64,000 nucleotides of DNA from Kribbella kalugense (GCF_004365875.1 NZ_SODF01000001.1:2046001-2110000); one strand, 5' to 3'; numbered from the stretch's first letter, positions 54,907 through 63,045 are shown. Numbers and translations: made by a program. The notes: a model not told the origin generated them from the sequence alone.

Positions 54907-55731
54907 TCAGAACAGAATCGTCGCGAAGGTTTCGACGGTCCGGAAACCGACGCGTTCGTACGCCGCTCTGGCCGGCAGGTTGAACGCGTTCACATAGAGC
55001 GTCACCACCGGAGCGATCTGGCGAGCCAGTTCAACCACCGCCGCCATCCCGGGCGCGGCCAGCCCCCGGCCGCGGTACTCCGGATCGACCCAGACCCCTT
55101 GGATCTGGCAGACCCCGGTCCCGACCGACCCGACCTCAGCCTTGAACACGACCCGCCCGTCCTCGATCCGCGCGAACGCCCGCCCGAGCCGGATCAGCTC
55201 GGCCACCCGCGACCGGTAGAAGGTCCCGTCCGGCCCGGTCTGCGGCGGTACGCCGACCTCCTCGGTGTACATCGCCACGCAGGCCGGGTACAGGATCGGC
55301 AACTCGACCGGCTCCACCGCCCGGACCAGCGGATCCGGCTCGATCAGCGGCAGCCCCTCGATCACCATGAACGGCTGGTCGTCGCGGACCTCGCGGGCCG
55401 GACCCCAGTGCGGCTCAAGGATCTCCCACAGCTGCTCGACCGCACGTGCCTGCCCGAGGATCTGGAAGCAGTTCCGGCCCCGCCGCATCGCGTACGCCGC
55501 GAACGCCCGCAGCGCCGCGTCGTCCGCCCCGACCGGGACCATGTTCCCACCGGCATGACACAGTGCCTCGAGGGCGCCCTTGTCGACGTACCCCCAGACC
55601 TCGGCGCCGCGGCGCGGGTCGAGTCCGGACGCCTGCACGAGGCTGTCGACGAACACGTTGATGACCGGATCGCGGGCGATGACCGCGCGCGCCGCCGCGA
55701 GGTCGCGAGGACCGAGAACCCGTACGCCCAC
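54907..55731 (-). CDS. GNAT-family acetyltransferase with DUF4081-like N-terminus
   Basis: A 274-residue protein. An N-terminal domain (VRVLGPRDLAAARAVIARDPVINVFV ... WGYVDKGALEALCHAGGNMVPV) is of the DUF4081 type. The C-terminal GNAT domain has VWVDPEYRGRGLAAPGMAAVV and NAFNLPARAAYERVGF. This protein type lies between ispG and proS in streptomycetes as I recall, and the same pair brackets it here at larger distance. The acetylated target is unknown. Confidence 0.87.
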   Translation of the reverse strand: MGVRVLGPRDLAAARAVIARDPVINVFVDSLVQASGLDPRRGAEVWGYVDKGALEALCHAGGNMVPVGADDAALRAFAAYAMRRGRNCFQILGQARAVEQLWEILEPHWGPAREVRDDQPFMVIEGLPLIEPDPLVRAVEPVELPILYPACVAMYTEEVGVPPQTGPDGTFYRSRVAELIRLGRAFARIEDGRVVFKAEVGSVGTGVCQIQGVWVDPEYRGRGLAAPGMAAVVELARQIAPVVTLYVNAFNLPARAAYERVGFRTVETFATILF

Positions 55732-55782
55732 GGGCAGAACCTAGCGGATCATCGCCGCCGACGTATGCAATGGGGCCGCGAA

Positions 55783-57036
55783 TCAGGCCAGGTCGGCGTC
55801 CTGCCCGGCCGCGATCCGGCGCAACGGCGAGGTCCAGGCGATGACGACACCGGCGCATCCGCACAGCCCCATCAGCACCATCCCGGTCCGCGGACCAAAC
55901 GCGTTACCGAGCACACCGCCGAGCACCGAACCCAGCGTCCAGCCGACTCCCCAGGACAGCATCCGGCCCGCCGTGTTGACCCGGCCGAGCAGCTTCTCCG
56001 GCGTCACCTGCTGCCGGTACGAGATCGCGTTCACGATCACCAGCACGTACGCCGAGCCCCAGACGAGCAAGGCGAGCGCGGCGACGATCCAGTGTGTCGA
56101 CAGCGGCGAGAGGACTCCGAGGAGCGCCGAGACCGGCAGCGCGTAGAGCGTGATCGCGGCGGGCGGCATCCGCTTCAGCAACCGCGGCAGACTCAGCGCT
56201 GCGATCAGCCCGCCGATCCCCCACGTTCCCCAGACGAGTCCGAAGCGGAGTCCCGACGTACCGACGTGCAGAACGCGGTCGCACCAGACCACGATCAGCG
56301 CCATGAACCCGCCGCCGGCGAACGACTGCACGCTGCCGACGATCGTCATCGTCCGCACACCGGCGTGCCCGATCAGGTAACGCAGGCCGTCACCGATGTC
56401 GGTCAGGACCACCCGCGGCCGCAGCGGCGGCTGACCGGCGCGCGACTCGGACATCGCCCGGACGATCCCGCGGACGGCGAACGCGGACGCCGCGAAGCTC
56501 AGTGCGTCGAGCGTGAGCAGGCTGGCCGGATCGAGTACGGCGAGGGTCAGGCCGGTCAGCGGCGGGACGAAGAGCTCGATCAGGCTTGAGGCCGTCCAGA
56601 CCGCGGAGTTCGCCTGGGCGACTCGGGCGCGGCCGACCAGGACCGGTAGCGCGCCGAAGTTCGCACCGTCGAAGAACGTGTAGACGGCCTGCACCGTGAA
56701 CGCCACCACCAGGACCTGCGCGACCGTCAGCACGCCGAGCAGGTGCGCGACCGGCACCGACCCGACGAGGACAGCGTTGACGCAGTCCGCGGTGACCATC
56801 GTCCGCCGCCGGTTCCAGCGGTCGGCTAGCGCGCCGGCGAACAGCCCGGCCAGCAGGTACGGCGCTGACTCGAGAGCGGTCACCAGCGCGGTGAGGACGG
56901 TCGAACCACTCAGCCGGTAGACGAGCACCGGCAGGGCGATCGCCGTCACCATCGAGCCGGTGATCGACAGGGCGCGAGCCAGCCAGTACCGCCGGAAGTC
57001 CGGGTCGTCGCGCAGCCGCTCGGGCGTCACCGTCAT
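55783..57036 (-). CDS. MFS transporter, last gene of RHH-VOC-GNAT operon
   Basis: A 417-residue carrier of the MFS_3/EntS-like type (FRRYWLARALSITGSMVTAIALPVLVYRLSG ... GALADRWNRRRTM). Ten to twelve helices are visible. ATG at 57036 lies 17 bp after the GNAT stop. Position at the end of an operon with a small-molecule-modifying GNAT and VOC protein suggests efflux of a toxic compound or its modified form (inference). Confidence 0.88.
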   Translation of the reverse strand: MTVTPERLRDDPDFRRYWLARALSITGSMVTAIALPVLVYRLSGSTVLTALVTALESAPYLLAGLFAGALADRWNRRRTMVTADCVNAVLVGSVPVAHLLGVLTVAQVLVVAFTVQAVYTFFDGANFGALPVLVGRARVAQANSAVWTASSLIELFVPPLTGLTLAVLDPASLLTLDALSFAASAFAVRGIVRAMSESRAGQPPLRPRVVLTDIGDGLRYLIGHAGVRTMTIVGSVQSFAGGGFMALIVVWCDRVLHVGTSGLRFGLVWGTWGIGGLIAALSLPRLLKRMPPAAITLYALPVSALLGVLSPLSTHWIVAALALLVWGSAYVLVIVNAISYRQQVTPEKLLGRVNTAGRMLSWGVGWTLGSVLGGVLGNAFGPRTGMVLMGLCGCAGVVIAWTSPLRRIAAGQDADLA

Positions 57037-57053
57037 GGCCGAATCTTGCAACT

Positions 57054-57536
57054 TCAGGTCCGGTCGAGGTCAATGGCCATCCACATCAGGTCATCACCAA
57101 GATCGCGGTCCGGGGTTCGCGTGGGCTCGATGAAGCCTTGTGAACGGTAGAAGCCGATCGCCTGCTCGTTCGCGACCAGGACGTCGAGCAGCAACTCCGG
57201 CGTACCTTCCGGAAGGGCGGCGATCGCGGCGTCGAGGAGTGCTTTGCCGACTCCCTTGCCCTGGTGATCGGGGAGGACGTACAGCTTCCACATCACCCAG
57301 TAGTCGTCCTGACGGCCGAGTCCGACCATGCCTACGAGCTCGTCTTGATAGGCCGCGACCAGGGTGATGCCTTTGCTGATACCGCGTTCGACGGCTTCCG
57401 GCGACCACCACTGGGCCAGTCCGTCGGTGATGAAGTCCTGCGGCACCAGTCCGGCGTACGCGACCGGCCAGGTGCTCAGACCGATCTGGCGGACGGCGTC
57501 GACGTCGTTGAGCTCGGCCCGGCGTACGGCGATCAT
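57054..57536 (-). CDS. GNAT-family N-acetyltransferase
   Basis: A 160-residue single-domain GNAT. The acetyl-CoA loop is LPDHQGKGVGKALLD, preceded by the beta-4 strand YWVMWKLYV, with ANEQAIGFYRSQGF at the C-terminal motif. ATG overlaps the VOC stop by 4 bp. It resembles small-molecule or antibiotic acetyltransferases rather than ribosomal-protein ones, but the substrate is not determined. Confidence 0.88.
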   Translation of the reverse strand: MIAVRRAELNDVDAVRQIGLSTWPVAYAGLVPQDFITDGLAQWWSPEAVERGISKGITLVAAYQDELVGMVGLGRQDDYWVMWKLYVLPDHQGKGVGKALLDAAIAALPEGTPELLLDVLVANEQAIGFYRSQGFIEPTRTPDRDLGDDLMWMAIDLDRT

Positions 57537-58171
57537 CCGTGCACCACTACGAGCTGGCCGTCCGGATCGACGATCTCCAGGCCGGCGGCGGTCCGGGTGA
57601 CCTGATAGTTGTCGAGGCGGGCCTGTACGTCGTCCAGGTCCTCGGTGGTGCTCAGGTCCAGCCGGACGGCGAACTCGCCGTCGTCCGGTCCGAACCGGAC
57701 GGTTGCACCGACGCCTTCGAGGAAGCGGCGCCAGGCCGGCTCTTCGGCACCGGTCAGGTACGGCGTGACCGACCAGCGATCGTCTGGACGTACGTCGTGC
57801 ACCTTGTACCCGTACATGTCCTCGGCCCGCTCGTCGACCCAGATGACGACCGAATCGGGCGCGGTCACCGACAACACCCGCCCGTACGCCTCGTCGAAGA
57901 CCGTCGCGTCGACGAACCCCACCTGCTCCAGCCGGTCTCTGAGCTCGTCGATCTTCTCCGCCTCGAACGAGAGCCTCGTCTGCCCCGGCTGCCCGCCAGT
58001 ACTACTGCTCGCGGCATCGTGCAGCGCGACCATCCCCCGACCGGTCAGCATGTCGACCCAGCCGCCCCGCTCGGACTCGATCCGCGACCGCAACCCCAGC
58101 GTCTCGAGGAACGCGCGCATCGCGTCCACATCGGCCGTGAACCGCAGCGGCCTCATCACCACGTCGTTCAT
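57533..58171 (-). CDS. VOC-family (glyoxalase/bleomycin-resistance fold) protein
   Basis: A 212-residue protein with two VOC modules: [22 protein letters not shown] at the start, [34 protein letters not shown] in the middle, and a second module ending [13 protein letters not shown]. Metal-ligand positions are partly conserved (His in ALHDAA), so it may bind a ligand rather than catalyse. ATG overlaps the RHH gene stop (ATGA). Confidence 0.85.
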   Translation of the reverse strand: MNDVVMRPLRFTADVDAMRAFLETLGLRSRIESERGGWVDMLTGRGMVALHDAASSSTGGQPGQTRLSFEAEKIDELRDRLEQVGFVDATVFDEAYGRVLSVTAPDSVVIWVDERAEDMYGYKVHDVRPDDRWSVTPYLTGAEEPAWRRFLEGVGATVRFGPDDGEFAVRLDLSTTEDLDDVQARLDNYQVTRTAAGLEIVDPDGQLVVVHG

Positions 58172-58332
58172 CCCCGCGCCTCCCCGTGCTTGTCCAGGTA
58201 CTCCGTCAACGCCTGCTCGACCAACGCCGACAGACTGGCCGCCTCGTCGATCGCCTTGTGCTTCACCCGCCGCACCAATCCAGGCGGCAGATACACGTTG
58301 AACTGCACCTTCTTGCCACCGTCATCCGCCAT
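58168..58332 (-). CDS. Ribbon-helix-helix (CopG-like) regulator, 54 residues
   Basis: A short ORF, below common length cut-offs. It encodes [20 protein letters not shown], the beta-strand plus first helix of a ribbon-helix-helix protein, and [17 protein letters not shown], the second helix. ATG at 58332; the stop overlaps the VOC gene by 4 bp, so it is the first gene of the VOC-GNAT-MFS operon. It most likely represses its own operon and the divergent VOC gene through the periodic repeats at 58334-58361. It could also be an orphan antitoxin, but no toxin gene follows. Confidence 0.85.
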   Translation of the reverse strand: MADDGGKKVQFNVYLPPGLVRRVKHKAIDEAASLSALVEQALTEYLDKHGEARG

Positions 58333-58341
58333 GGCTATATT
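58313..58341 (+). promoter_or_regulatory. Near-consensus promoter for the divergent VOC gene
   Basis: -35 box TTGCCA (58313-58318) and -10 box TATATT (58336-58341) are exactly 17 bp apart, unusually close to the sigma-70 consensus for this window. The -35 box lies inside the first codons of the RHH gene on the other strand. The VOC start is 47 bp downstream. Confidence 0.75.
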
Positions 58342-58361
58342 GCTAGCATTCTAGATGGCTA
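58334..58361. promoter_or_regulatory. Operator of four 8-bp-spaced GCTA repeats
   Basis: GCTA at 58334, GCTA at 58342, TCTA at 58350 and GCTA at 58358 recur with a strict 8-bp period. The array overlaps the -10 box and the region between the divergent genes. Arrays of short, evenly spaced half-sites are typical of cooperative RHH binding. The adjacent RHH protein is the natural ligand. Confidence 0.72.
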
Positions 58362-58387
58362 ACAGTCAATCAGCAGGGAGTCCAGCA

Positions 58388-58756
58388 ATGAATCTCCGTT
58401 TCGACCACCTCGGCCTGCTCACCGACAGCCGGGAGAAGAACCAGGACCTGGCGGACTTCTTCTCCGGCGTGCTCGGCCTGGAGATCTCCGGCAACGCCGG
58501 CGAGGGGTACGCCGAGGTGAAGGCCGGGGCGATCACGATCGCGCTGCACACCGGGGCGATGGTCGACGACTTCGGCGCACACGGCGGCACGCTGTTGCAA
58601 TTCAGCAGCGACGACGTACGCGCCGACATCGAAGAGATCCGCGAGCGCGGCGGCAAGGTAGTCCTAGAGCCGATCGACACGGACTGGGGTACCACCTCGG
58701 CGTACGTCGCCGGTCCCCACGGCGTACTGGTAGAGCTCTACAAGTTCAACAGCTAG
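58388..58756 (+). CDS. VOC-family protein (glyoxalase-like)
   Basis: A 122-residue single VOC module: MNLRFDHLGLLTDSREKNQDLADFFSGVLGL, then AITIALHTGA and YVAGPHGVLVELYKF. Histidines in FDHLG and ALHTG and a Glu in VELYKF are placed as in metal-binding members. The ATG at 58388 has GGGAG 7 nt upstream; another ATG at 58355 lacks one. Divergent from the RHH operon and probably under the same operator. Confidence 0.88.
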   Translation: MNLRFDHLGLLTDSREKNQDLADFFSGVLGLEISGNAGEGYAEVKAGAITIALHTGAMVDDFGAHGGTLLQFSSDDVRADIEEIRERGGKVVLEPIDTDWGTTSAYVAGPHGVLVELYKFNS

Positions 58757-58757
58757 G

Positions 58758-58913
58758 CCTGGTTCGGGGATCACGGCGATCGTGACCTACCGGGTCGAGG
58801 TGACGGTGCTTGTCGATGGCAACGAAGCGCAGTTCCCGTCGTACGCGAGCACGGTGTGGACCAACGTCAGCGGTGAATGGCGGATTGCGTTCCACCAACA
58901 GACAGCACTCTGA
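58758..58913 (+). pseudogene. Remnant of a DUF4440/SnoaL-like (NTF2-fold) gene
   Basis: Right after the VOC stop an open segment encodes ITAIVTYRVEVTVLVDGNEAQ ... STVWTNVSGEWRIAFHQQTAL and a stop. This matches the C-terminal half of DUF4440-type NTF2-fold proteins. The N-terminal half is missing: the reading frame starts abruptly, without a ribosome site. The following 190 bp (58914-59105) hold nothing I can recognise. A deletion scar or recombination junction is likely. Confidence 0.6.
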
Positions 58914-59105
58914 CGCCCCCGACCATGCCGCGGCTGCGGGCGTCCACGCCATCACAATGCCGCACTCGGGAGCCGGCCAGGCGGGGCCGCCGCTACCTGG
59001 CCCTAGTTGTGATGGCCCGGCGGTACGCGCTGCAGCTTGCACCGGCGCAGTCAGGAGCCAGCCAATCGTCTGCGGGTGGCTGCCCGGCAGTGAGTGGAGT
59101 GGCGG

Positions 59106-59273
59106 TTATCGGCTGACGTCGGGGGTCCTTTGGGGCGCGGTCGTGGGCCGGTTGGCCTCCCAGGCTTGTTCAACGCCAGGCTGCCACTCCCGCCACAGGT
59201 CCGCGGCGCGTGCCTCGATCCTCGCGTTGAGCGAAGCCTTACCCGCGTCTCCGCCGCTGTGCTCCTGAGTCAT
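59106..59273 (-). CDS. Possible 55-residue small protein coupled to trxA
   Basis: The ATG overlaps the thioredoxin stop as ATGA and the frame runs 55 codons to TAA. The sequence MTQEHSGGDAGKASLNARIE... WREWQPGVEQAWEANRPTTAP is hydrophilic with tryptophans and no cysteine; I do not recognise it. The coupling and normal amino acid composition support a real gene. It would be the third gene of the MerR-thioredoxin operon. Confidence 0.6.
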   Translation of the reverse strand: MTQEHSGGDAGKASLNARIEARAADLWREWQPGVEQAWEANRPTTAPQRTPDVSR

Positions 59274-59620
59274 CCCACCAAGCTAGGGGCGACCGGGGTC
59301 AGGGCTTCGTCGAGGTCTTTCAGGAGTTTGGCCTTCGGGCGGGCACCTACGACGGACCAGATCATTTCGCCGCGGTGGAAGAGGATGAGGGTCGGGAGTG
59401 CCATCACTCGGTAGCGGGCGGAGATCGCTGGGTTCTCGTCGGAGTTCAGCTTGACCACGTTCAGCCGCTCGCTGCGCTCGGCCGCGATCTGGGCCAGCAC
59501 GGGCGCGATCTGGTGGCAGGGCGGGCACCACTCGGCCCAGAAGTCCACTAGTACGGGCTTGTCGGACCGCAGTACGACGTCCTCGAAAGTGGCCTCGTCG
59601 ACGGTGTTCAGATCACTCAT
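59270..59620 (-). CDS. Thioredoxin with CPPC active site
   Basis: A 116-residue thioredoxin: DKPVLVDFWAEWCPPCHQIAPVL carries the active site, and ALPTLILFHRGE the cis-proline and following strand. The dipeptide between the cysteines is PP rather than the usual GP, which should shift the redox potential. ATG at 59620 overlaps the merR stop (ATGA). Under MerR control it probably reacts to a thiol or electrophile stress. Confidence 0.92.
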   Translation of the reverse strand: MSDLNTVDEATFEDVVLRSDKPVLVDFWAEWCPPCHQIAPVLAQIAAERSERLNVVKLNSDENPAISARYRVMALPTLILFHRGEMIWSVVGARPKAKLLKDLDEALTPVAPSLVG

Positions 59621-59985
59621 AGTTGATTCATCCTCCGGCTCTCGGCATCGGTCAGGAGGTCGGTCAGCCGGGCCCGCAGATCGGTGAGCTCCTCGATCCG
59701 CCGGTCCACGTCCGCGATCCGGGTCCGGTACGCCGTCAGCGAGGCCGGGCACACGTCCGCCCGTTCGTTGCCGGCCCGCAGGCACTCGATGAACGGGTAC
59801 GTCTGCTCGGCGGTCAGCCCGAGACTGAGCAGCGCCTTCACCTCGCGCACCACGACCACGTCGTCCGCGTCGTACGCCCGGTAGCCGTTCGCCTCCCGGC
59901 GTGGCTTGAGCAGCCCTTGCGACTCGTAGTACCGCACCGCCTTGACCGTCACACCGGCCTCGGCCGCCAGATCGCTGATCCGCAT
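59617..59985 (-). CDS. MerR-family regulator of the thioredoxin operon
   Basis: A 122-residue MerR protein: MRISDLAAEAGVTVKAVRYYESQGLLKPRREANGYRAYDADDV is the DNA-binding domain, followed by the dimerisation helix. Two cysteines (FIECLRAGNERADVCPASL) lie 12 residues apart before the C-terminal helix and could sense thiol-reactive agents or metal. The promoter dyad upstream shows the classical MerR arrangement. Confidence 0.9.
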   Translation of the reverse strand: MRISDLAAEAGVTVKAVRYYESQGLLKPRREANGYRAYDADDVVVVREVKALLSLGLTAEQTYPFIECLRAGNERADVCPASLTAYRTRIADVDRRIEELTDLRARLTDLLTDAESRRMNQL

Positions 59986-60004
59986 CCCGCCTCCTTCACC
60001 CCGA

Positions 60005-60035
60005 CGCTAAACCTTGCCCCTGGGGTCAAGGTCAA
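60005..60035 (-). promoter_or_regulatory. MerR-type promoter: dyad in a 19-bp spacer
   Basis: On the minus strand, TTGACC (60030-60035) and TTAGCG (60005-60010) are separated by 19 bp. The dyad ACCTTG...CAAGGT (60011-60032 on the plus strand) fills the spacer. An overlong spacer holding the dyad is the hallmark of MerR-activated promoters. It lies 20 bp upstream of merR, implying autoregulation. Confidence 0.8.
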
Positions 60036-60055
60036 GCCAGGATAGGCTGCGACCT

Positions 60056-61678
60056 TCAGTGGCCGCGAAACGCCTCCTCCAGCCACCAGGACGGCTCGTC
60101 CGCAACGACCTTCGCGTCCACGAGCATCGGCGCCGACCGGGACCCGTTCAGCCAGTCCTTGACCGCGGTCAGGTCATTGACAGTTCGCACGGTCGCAGCC
60201 TCGAAGCCGTACCCGCGGCCGATCGCCGCGATGTCGGTCGGCGGGAACGTCACCGTGTCCACCGGGTATCCGCTCGGACCGAAGTGGTGCACCTCGGCGC
60301 CGTACGCGTCGTCGTTGTACACGACCACCAGCATCGGCAGGCCCAGCCGGCGTACGGTGTCGAGCTCCGCAGCGCTCATCAGCGCACCGCCGTCGCCGAG
60401 CGCGGCGACCGGCAGCCGGTCCGGTTGCGCCAGCGCTGCACCGATCGCGGTCGCAAGGCCCAGCCCGATCGATTGGAACGCCTGGGTAAAACAGAAGCCG
60501 TTCTCGTCCGGCACCGACAGGTAGGCGCTCGGGTAGCCCATGAAGTTGCCGGAGTCGACGGCGACCACGCGTTCGGCCGGGAGGAGGTCGTCGAGCGCGA
60601 TACTCAGCGTCCGTGGATCGATCCGCTCCGCCGTACTCGTGTCGTCGTACCCGACATCCCGCCAGCGCACGCTCCCGAGCTCGTCGGTGCGATACCCCAC
60701 GCGCTGCTCGCCGAACGCCTCCAAGGCGAGCGTGGCGGTGAGCTCGACGTCGCCGGTGATGCCGAGCTGGATCTCGCGATGCGCGCCGAGCGCGGACTTG
60801 TCGTCGTCGACCTGCACGACGGTCGCGTCGGGTGCGATCAGCTGACCGTGACGCATCGTCCACATGTTCAGCGCGCAGCCCCAGCCGACGATGAGGTCGG
60901 CGCCGCGGATCAGTTCCGCCGTACGTGGGCAGGCGAAGCCGCCGGAGATCCCGAGCGACCAGGGGTTGCCGTGGAACAGACCGTGCGCGACGGCCGAGGT
61001 CGCGAGGAGCGCGCCGGATCGTTCGGCCAACGCTTCGAGCGGCTGTCGAAGTCCACGAGCTCCGCGCCCGGCAACGAAGACCGGGCGCTCGGCACGCCGC
61101 AGCAGGTCGGTCAGTGCGGCGACCTCGGCGGCATCCGGCACCACCGCGTCCCGCGAAGGCGGCGGCGCACTCGCGGTCTCGCCGGCCTCGGCGGGAATCT
61201 CCAACGCCTGCAGGGAAAGCGGAACGTTGAGCAGCACGGTACGGCGCTCGCGAACGGCTGTCTCCACGGCACCGACCGCCTCCGCGACCGCCGTCTCCGC
61301 CGAGGTGATGCGCACCGGCACCGCACCCACCGCGCGGGCGAGCGCGTCCTGATCGACGTAGAAGTTCGACCGCGGCTCGGTCGCCTCCGCCGCCACGACG
61401 ATCATCGGCGTACCGCTCTTCGCCGCCTCGGCGATCCCGGTCATCGCGTTCGTCAGGCCGCAGCCCTGATGCATCGAGATCGCGGCGACCGTCCCACTCA
61501 TCCGTGAGTACGCATCTGCCATCGTCGCCGCGCCGCCCTCGTGGCGTGCGGCAACGAACTGCGCGCCACCGGCAACCATCGCGTTCGTCAGGTGGAAGTT
61601 GCCCGAACCGATCACGCCGAACACCTGACGGACACCGGCAGCCGCCAGCGCCCGGCCGACGGCATCCGCGACGTTCAT
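60056..61678 (-). CDS. Thiamine diphosphate-dependent enzyme (ALS/benzoylformate decarboxylase-like)
   Basis: A 540-residue ThDP enzyme. The N-terminal catalytic Glu is in ARHEGGAATMADAYSRMSG; the ThDP/Mg motif is ALGDGGALMSAAELDTVRRLGLPMLVVVYND. Three domains are in the usual order. ATG overlaps the cyclase stop as ATGA. The pairing with an isatin-hydrolase-like cyclase suggests a 2-oxoacid decarboxylase such as an isatinate decarboxylase (inference from context). It could be another acyloin-forming enzyme. Confidence 0.85.
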   Translation of the reverse strand: MNVADAVGRALAAAGVRQVFGVIGSGNFHLTNAMVAGGAQFVAARHEGGAATMADAYSRMSGTVAAISMHQGCGLTNAMTGIAEAAKSGTPMIVVAAEATEPRSNFYVDQDALARAVGAVPVRITSAETAVAEAVGAVETAVRERRTVLLNVPLSLQALEIPAEAGETASAPPPSRDAVVPDAAEVAALTDLLRRAERPVFVAGRGARGLRQPLEALAERSGALLATSAVAHGLFHGNPWSLGISGGFACPRTAELIRGADLIVGWGCALNMWTMRHGQLIAPDATVVQVDDDKSALGAHREIQLGITGDVELTATLALEAFGEQRVGYRTDELGSVRWRDVGYDDTSTAERIDPRTLSIALDDLLPAERVVAVDSGNFMGYPSAYLSVPDENGFCFTQAFQSIGLGLATAIGAALAQPDRLPVAALGDGGALMSAAELDTVRRLGLPMLVVVYNDDAYGAEVHHFGPSGYPVDTVTFPPTDIAAIGRGYGFEAATVRTVNDLTAVKDWLNGSRSAPMLVDAKVVADEPSWWLEEAFRGH

Positions 61679-62460
61679 CCGCGTTCGACCAGCGCCAGCA
61701 CCCGCGCGGGAGCGCCGGAGCCGCCGACGATCGGCAGCGGTCCGGCGATGATGACCGCGCCCGTCGGCGGCAGTTCGGCGAGGTTCTGCAGCTGCGTCAG
61801 CCCGTACTTGTCGCTGCCCATCAGGTAGGAGTGGCACGGGAACGGCGGGTCGAACGAGTGCGCCTTCCCGGCGTCGGTCCCGACCGTCTCGACGCCCATC
61901 CCGAGTACGGGCGACTCTTGAGCGACCCACCGCGCGCACTCCGGCGACAGGCCCGGCGTGTGCGGCCCGTTCTCGTCGGCGTTGAGGAACGTCTCCTGCG
62001 AGTGCGATCGCGCCGCCCATCCCGTGCGTACGAACAACCAACCGCCGGCGGGCAGCGGTACGTTGTCCGCCTCCCAGGCCTTGAGGTGGTCGACCTCGAC
62101 GAGGAAGTCGGGGTTCTTCTCGACCTCCGCGGTGAAGTCGAGTACGACGGCCGGCGCGATCAGCCGGTTGGCCGGAACCGACGCGATGTCGGCGAGGTCC
62201 TTGCCGGTGACCCAGTGGTTCGGTGCGTCGAAGTGGGTGCCGGTGTGCTCGCCGCTGGTGAAGTTGTTCCAGTACCAGGCCGGCCCGCGATCGTCGTACC
62301 TGCTGATCTCCTCCAGCGCGAACGTTGCCGTCTGCCCGAACTCCGGCGGCAGCTGAATCACCGGGGTCGAAGCGGACAGCGGCGACGTCAGGTCCACCAC
62401 CTCGACCGACCCGTCGGCGAGGGCTGCGACGAGCGCCGCTAGGGGTGACGAACCGGTCAT
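61675..62460 (-). CDS. Cyclase-family amidohydrolase (kynurenine formamidase/isatin hydrolase fold)
   Basis: A 261-residue metal-dependent hydrolase. The signature SGEHTGTHFDAPNHW matches HxGTHxDxPxH of the cyclase family. Further motifs are LFVRTGWAA and GMGVETVGTDAG. GGAGG 5 nt before the ATG is a good ribosome site. Family members open cyclic amides: formylkynurenine or isatin are the best known substrates. Here the ThDP enzyme partner favours an isatin-like substrate (inference). Confidence 0.88.
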   Translation of the reverse strand: MTGSSPLAALVAALADGSVEVVDLTSPLSASTPVIQLPPEFGQTATFALEEISRYDDRGPAWYWNNFTSGEHTGTHFDAPNHWVTGKDLADIASVPANRLIAPAVVLDFTAEVEKNPDFLVEVDHLKAWEADNVPLPAGGWLFVRTGWAARSHSQETFLNADENGPHTPGLSPECARWVAQESPVLGMGVETVGTDAGKAHSFDPPFPCHSYLMGSDKYGLTQLQNLAELPPTGAVIIAGPLPIVGGSGAPARVLALVERG

Positions 62461-62529
62461 GCGAACCTCCAGGCGAGTGGCGTGCGGACCCCTGACGCTA
62501 GGACGACAACCCTGACCCCGTCCAGGACA

Positions 62530-63045
62530 ATGGCCCGCATGCTGCTGGCGACGTTCCGTTCACCCGAACTCCCACCTGGCGGACGGCTGGTCGAACGGAC
62601 CGCGGTCCGCGGCGTGCTCTTCCGCGGACCGGAGCTGCTACTGCTCGGCTCGCGCCACGGCGACTACAAGTTCCCCGGCGGCGGCGTCGAGGCCGGCGAG
62701 TCCTTCGAGGTCGCGCTGCGGCGAGAGCTCCGCGAGGAGTGCGGGTACGACGGGGTTGCGGTCGGAGCCGAGTTGGCGACGACCCGGGAGGAGGTCGCCG
62801 CGATCGAGCCGGAGTACGACGTGTTCGGCATGACGTCGTACTACTTCGCCTGCTCGGGCGGAAGGTCGATCGGTCGGCAGCAGTTGGAGGGGTACGAGGC
62901 GGAGCTGGAGCTCACGCCGCGATGGGTGACTGTCGACGCGGCGCTGGCGGCCAACCGTAGGGTGTTGGAGAGCGGGGTCGGCGTGATGCGGTGGCTGGTG
63001 CGGGAGATCGCCGTACTGGAATGGCTCAGCGCACGTAGTCGCTGA
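62530..63045 (+). CDS. Nudix hydrolase
   Basis: A protein of 171 residues with a complete Nudix box, GGGVEAGESFEVALRRELREECGY, hydrolysing nucleoside diphosphate-linked compounds. The start is the ATG at 62530, with AGGA nearby; an ATG at 62539 also fits. Divergent from the cyclase gene and overlapping the convergent nucleosidase gene by 20 bp. Substrate unknown. Confidence 0.89.
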   Translation: MARMLLATFRSPELPPGGRLVERTAVRGVLFRGPELLLLGSRHGDYKFPGGGVEAGESFEVALRRELREECGYDGVAVGAELATTREEVAAIEPEYDVFGMTSYYFACSGGRSIGRQQLEGYEAELELTPRWVTVDAALAANRRVLESGVGVMRWLVREIAVLEWLSARSR

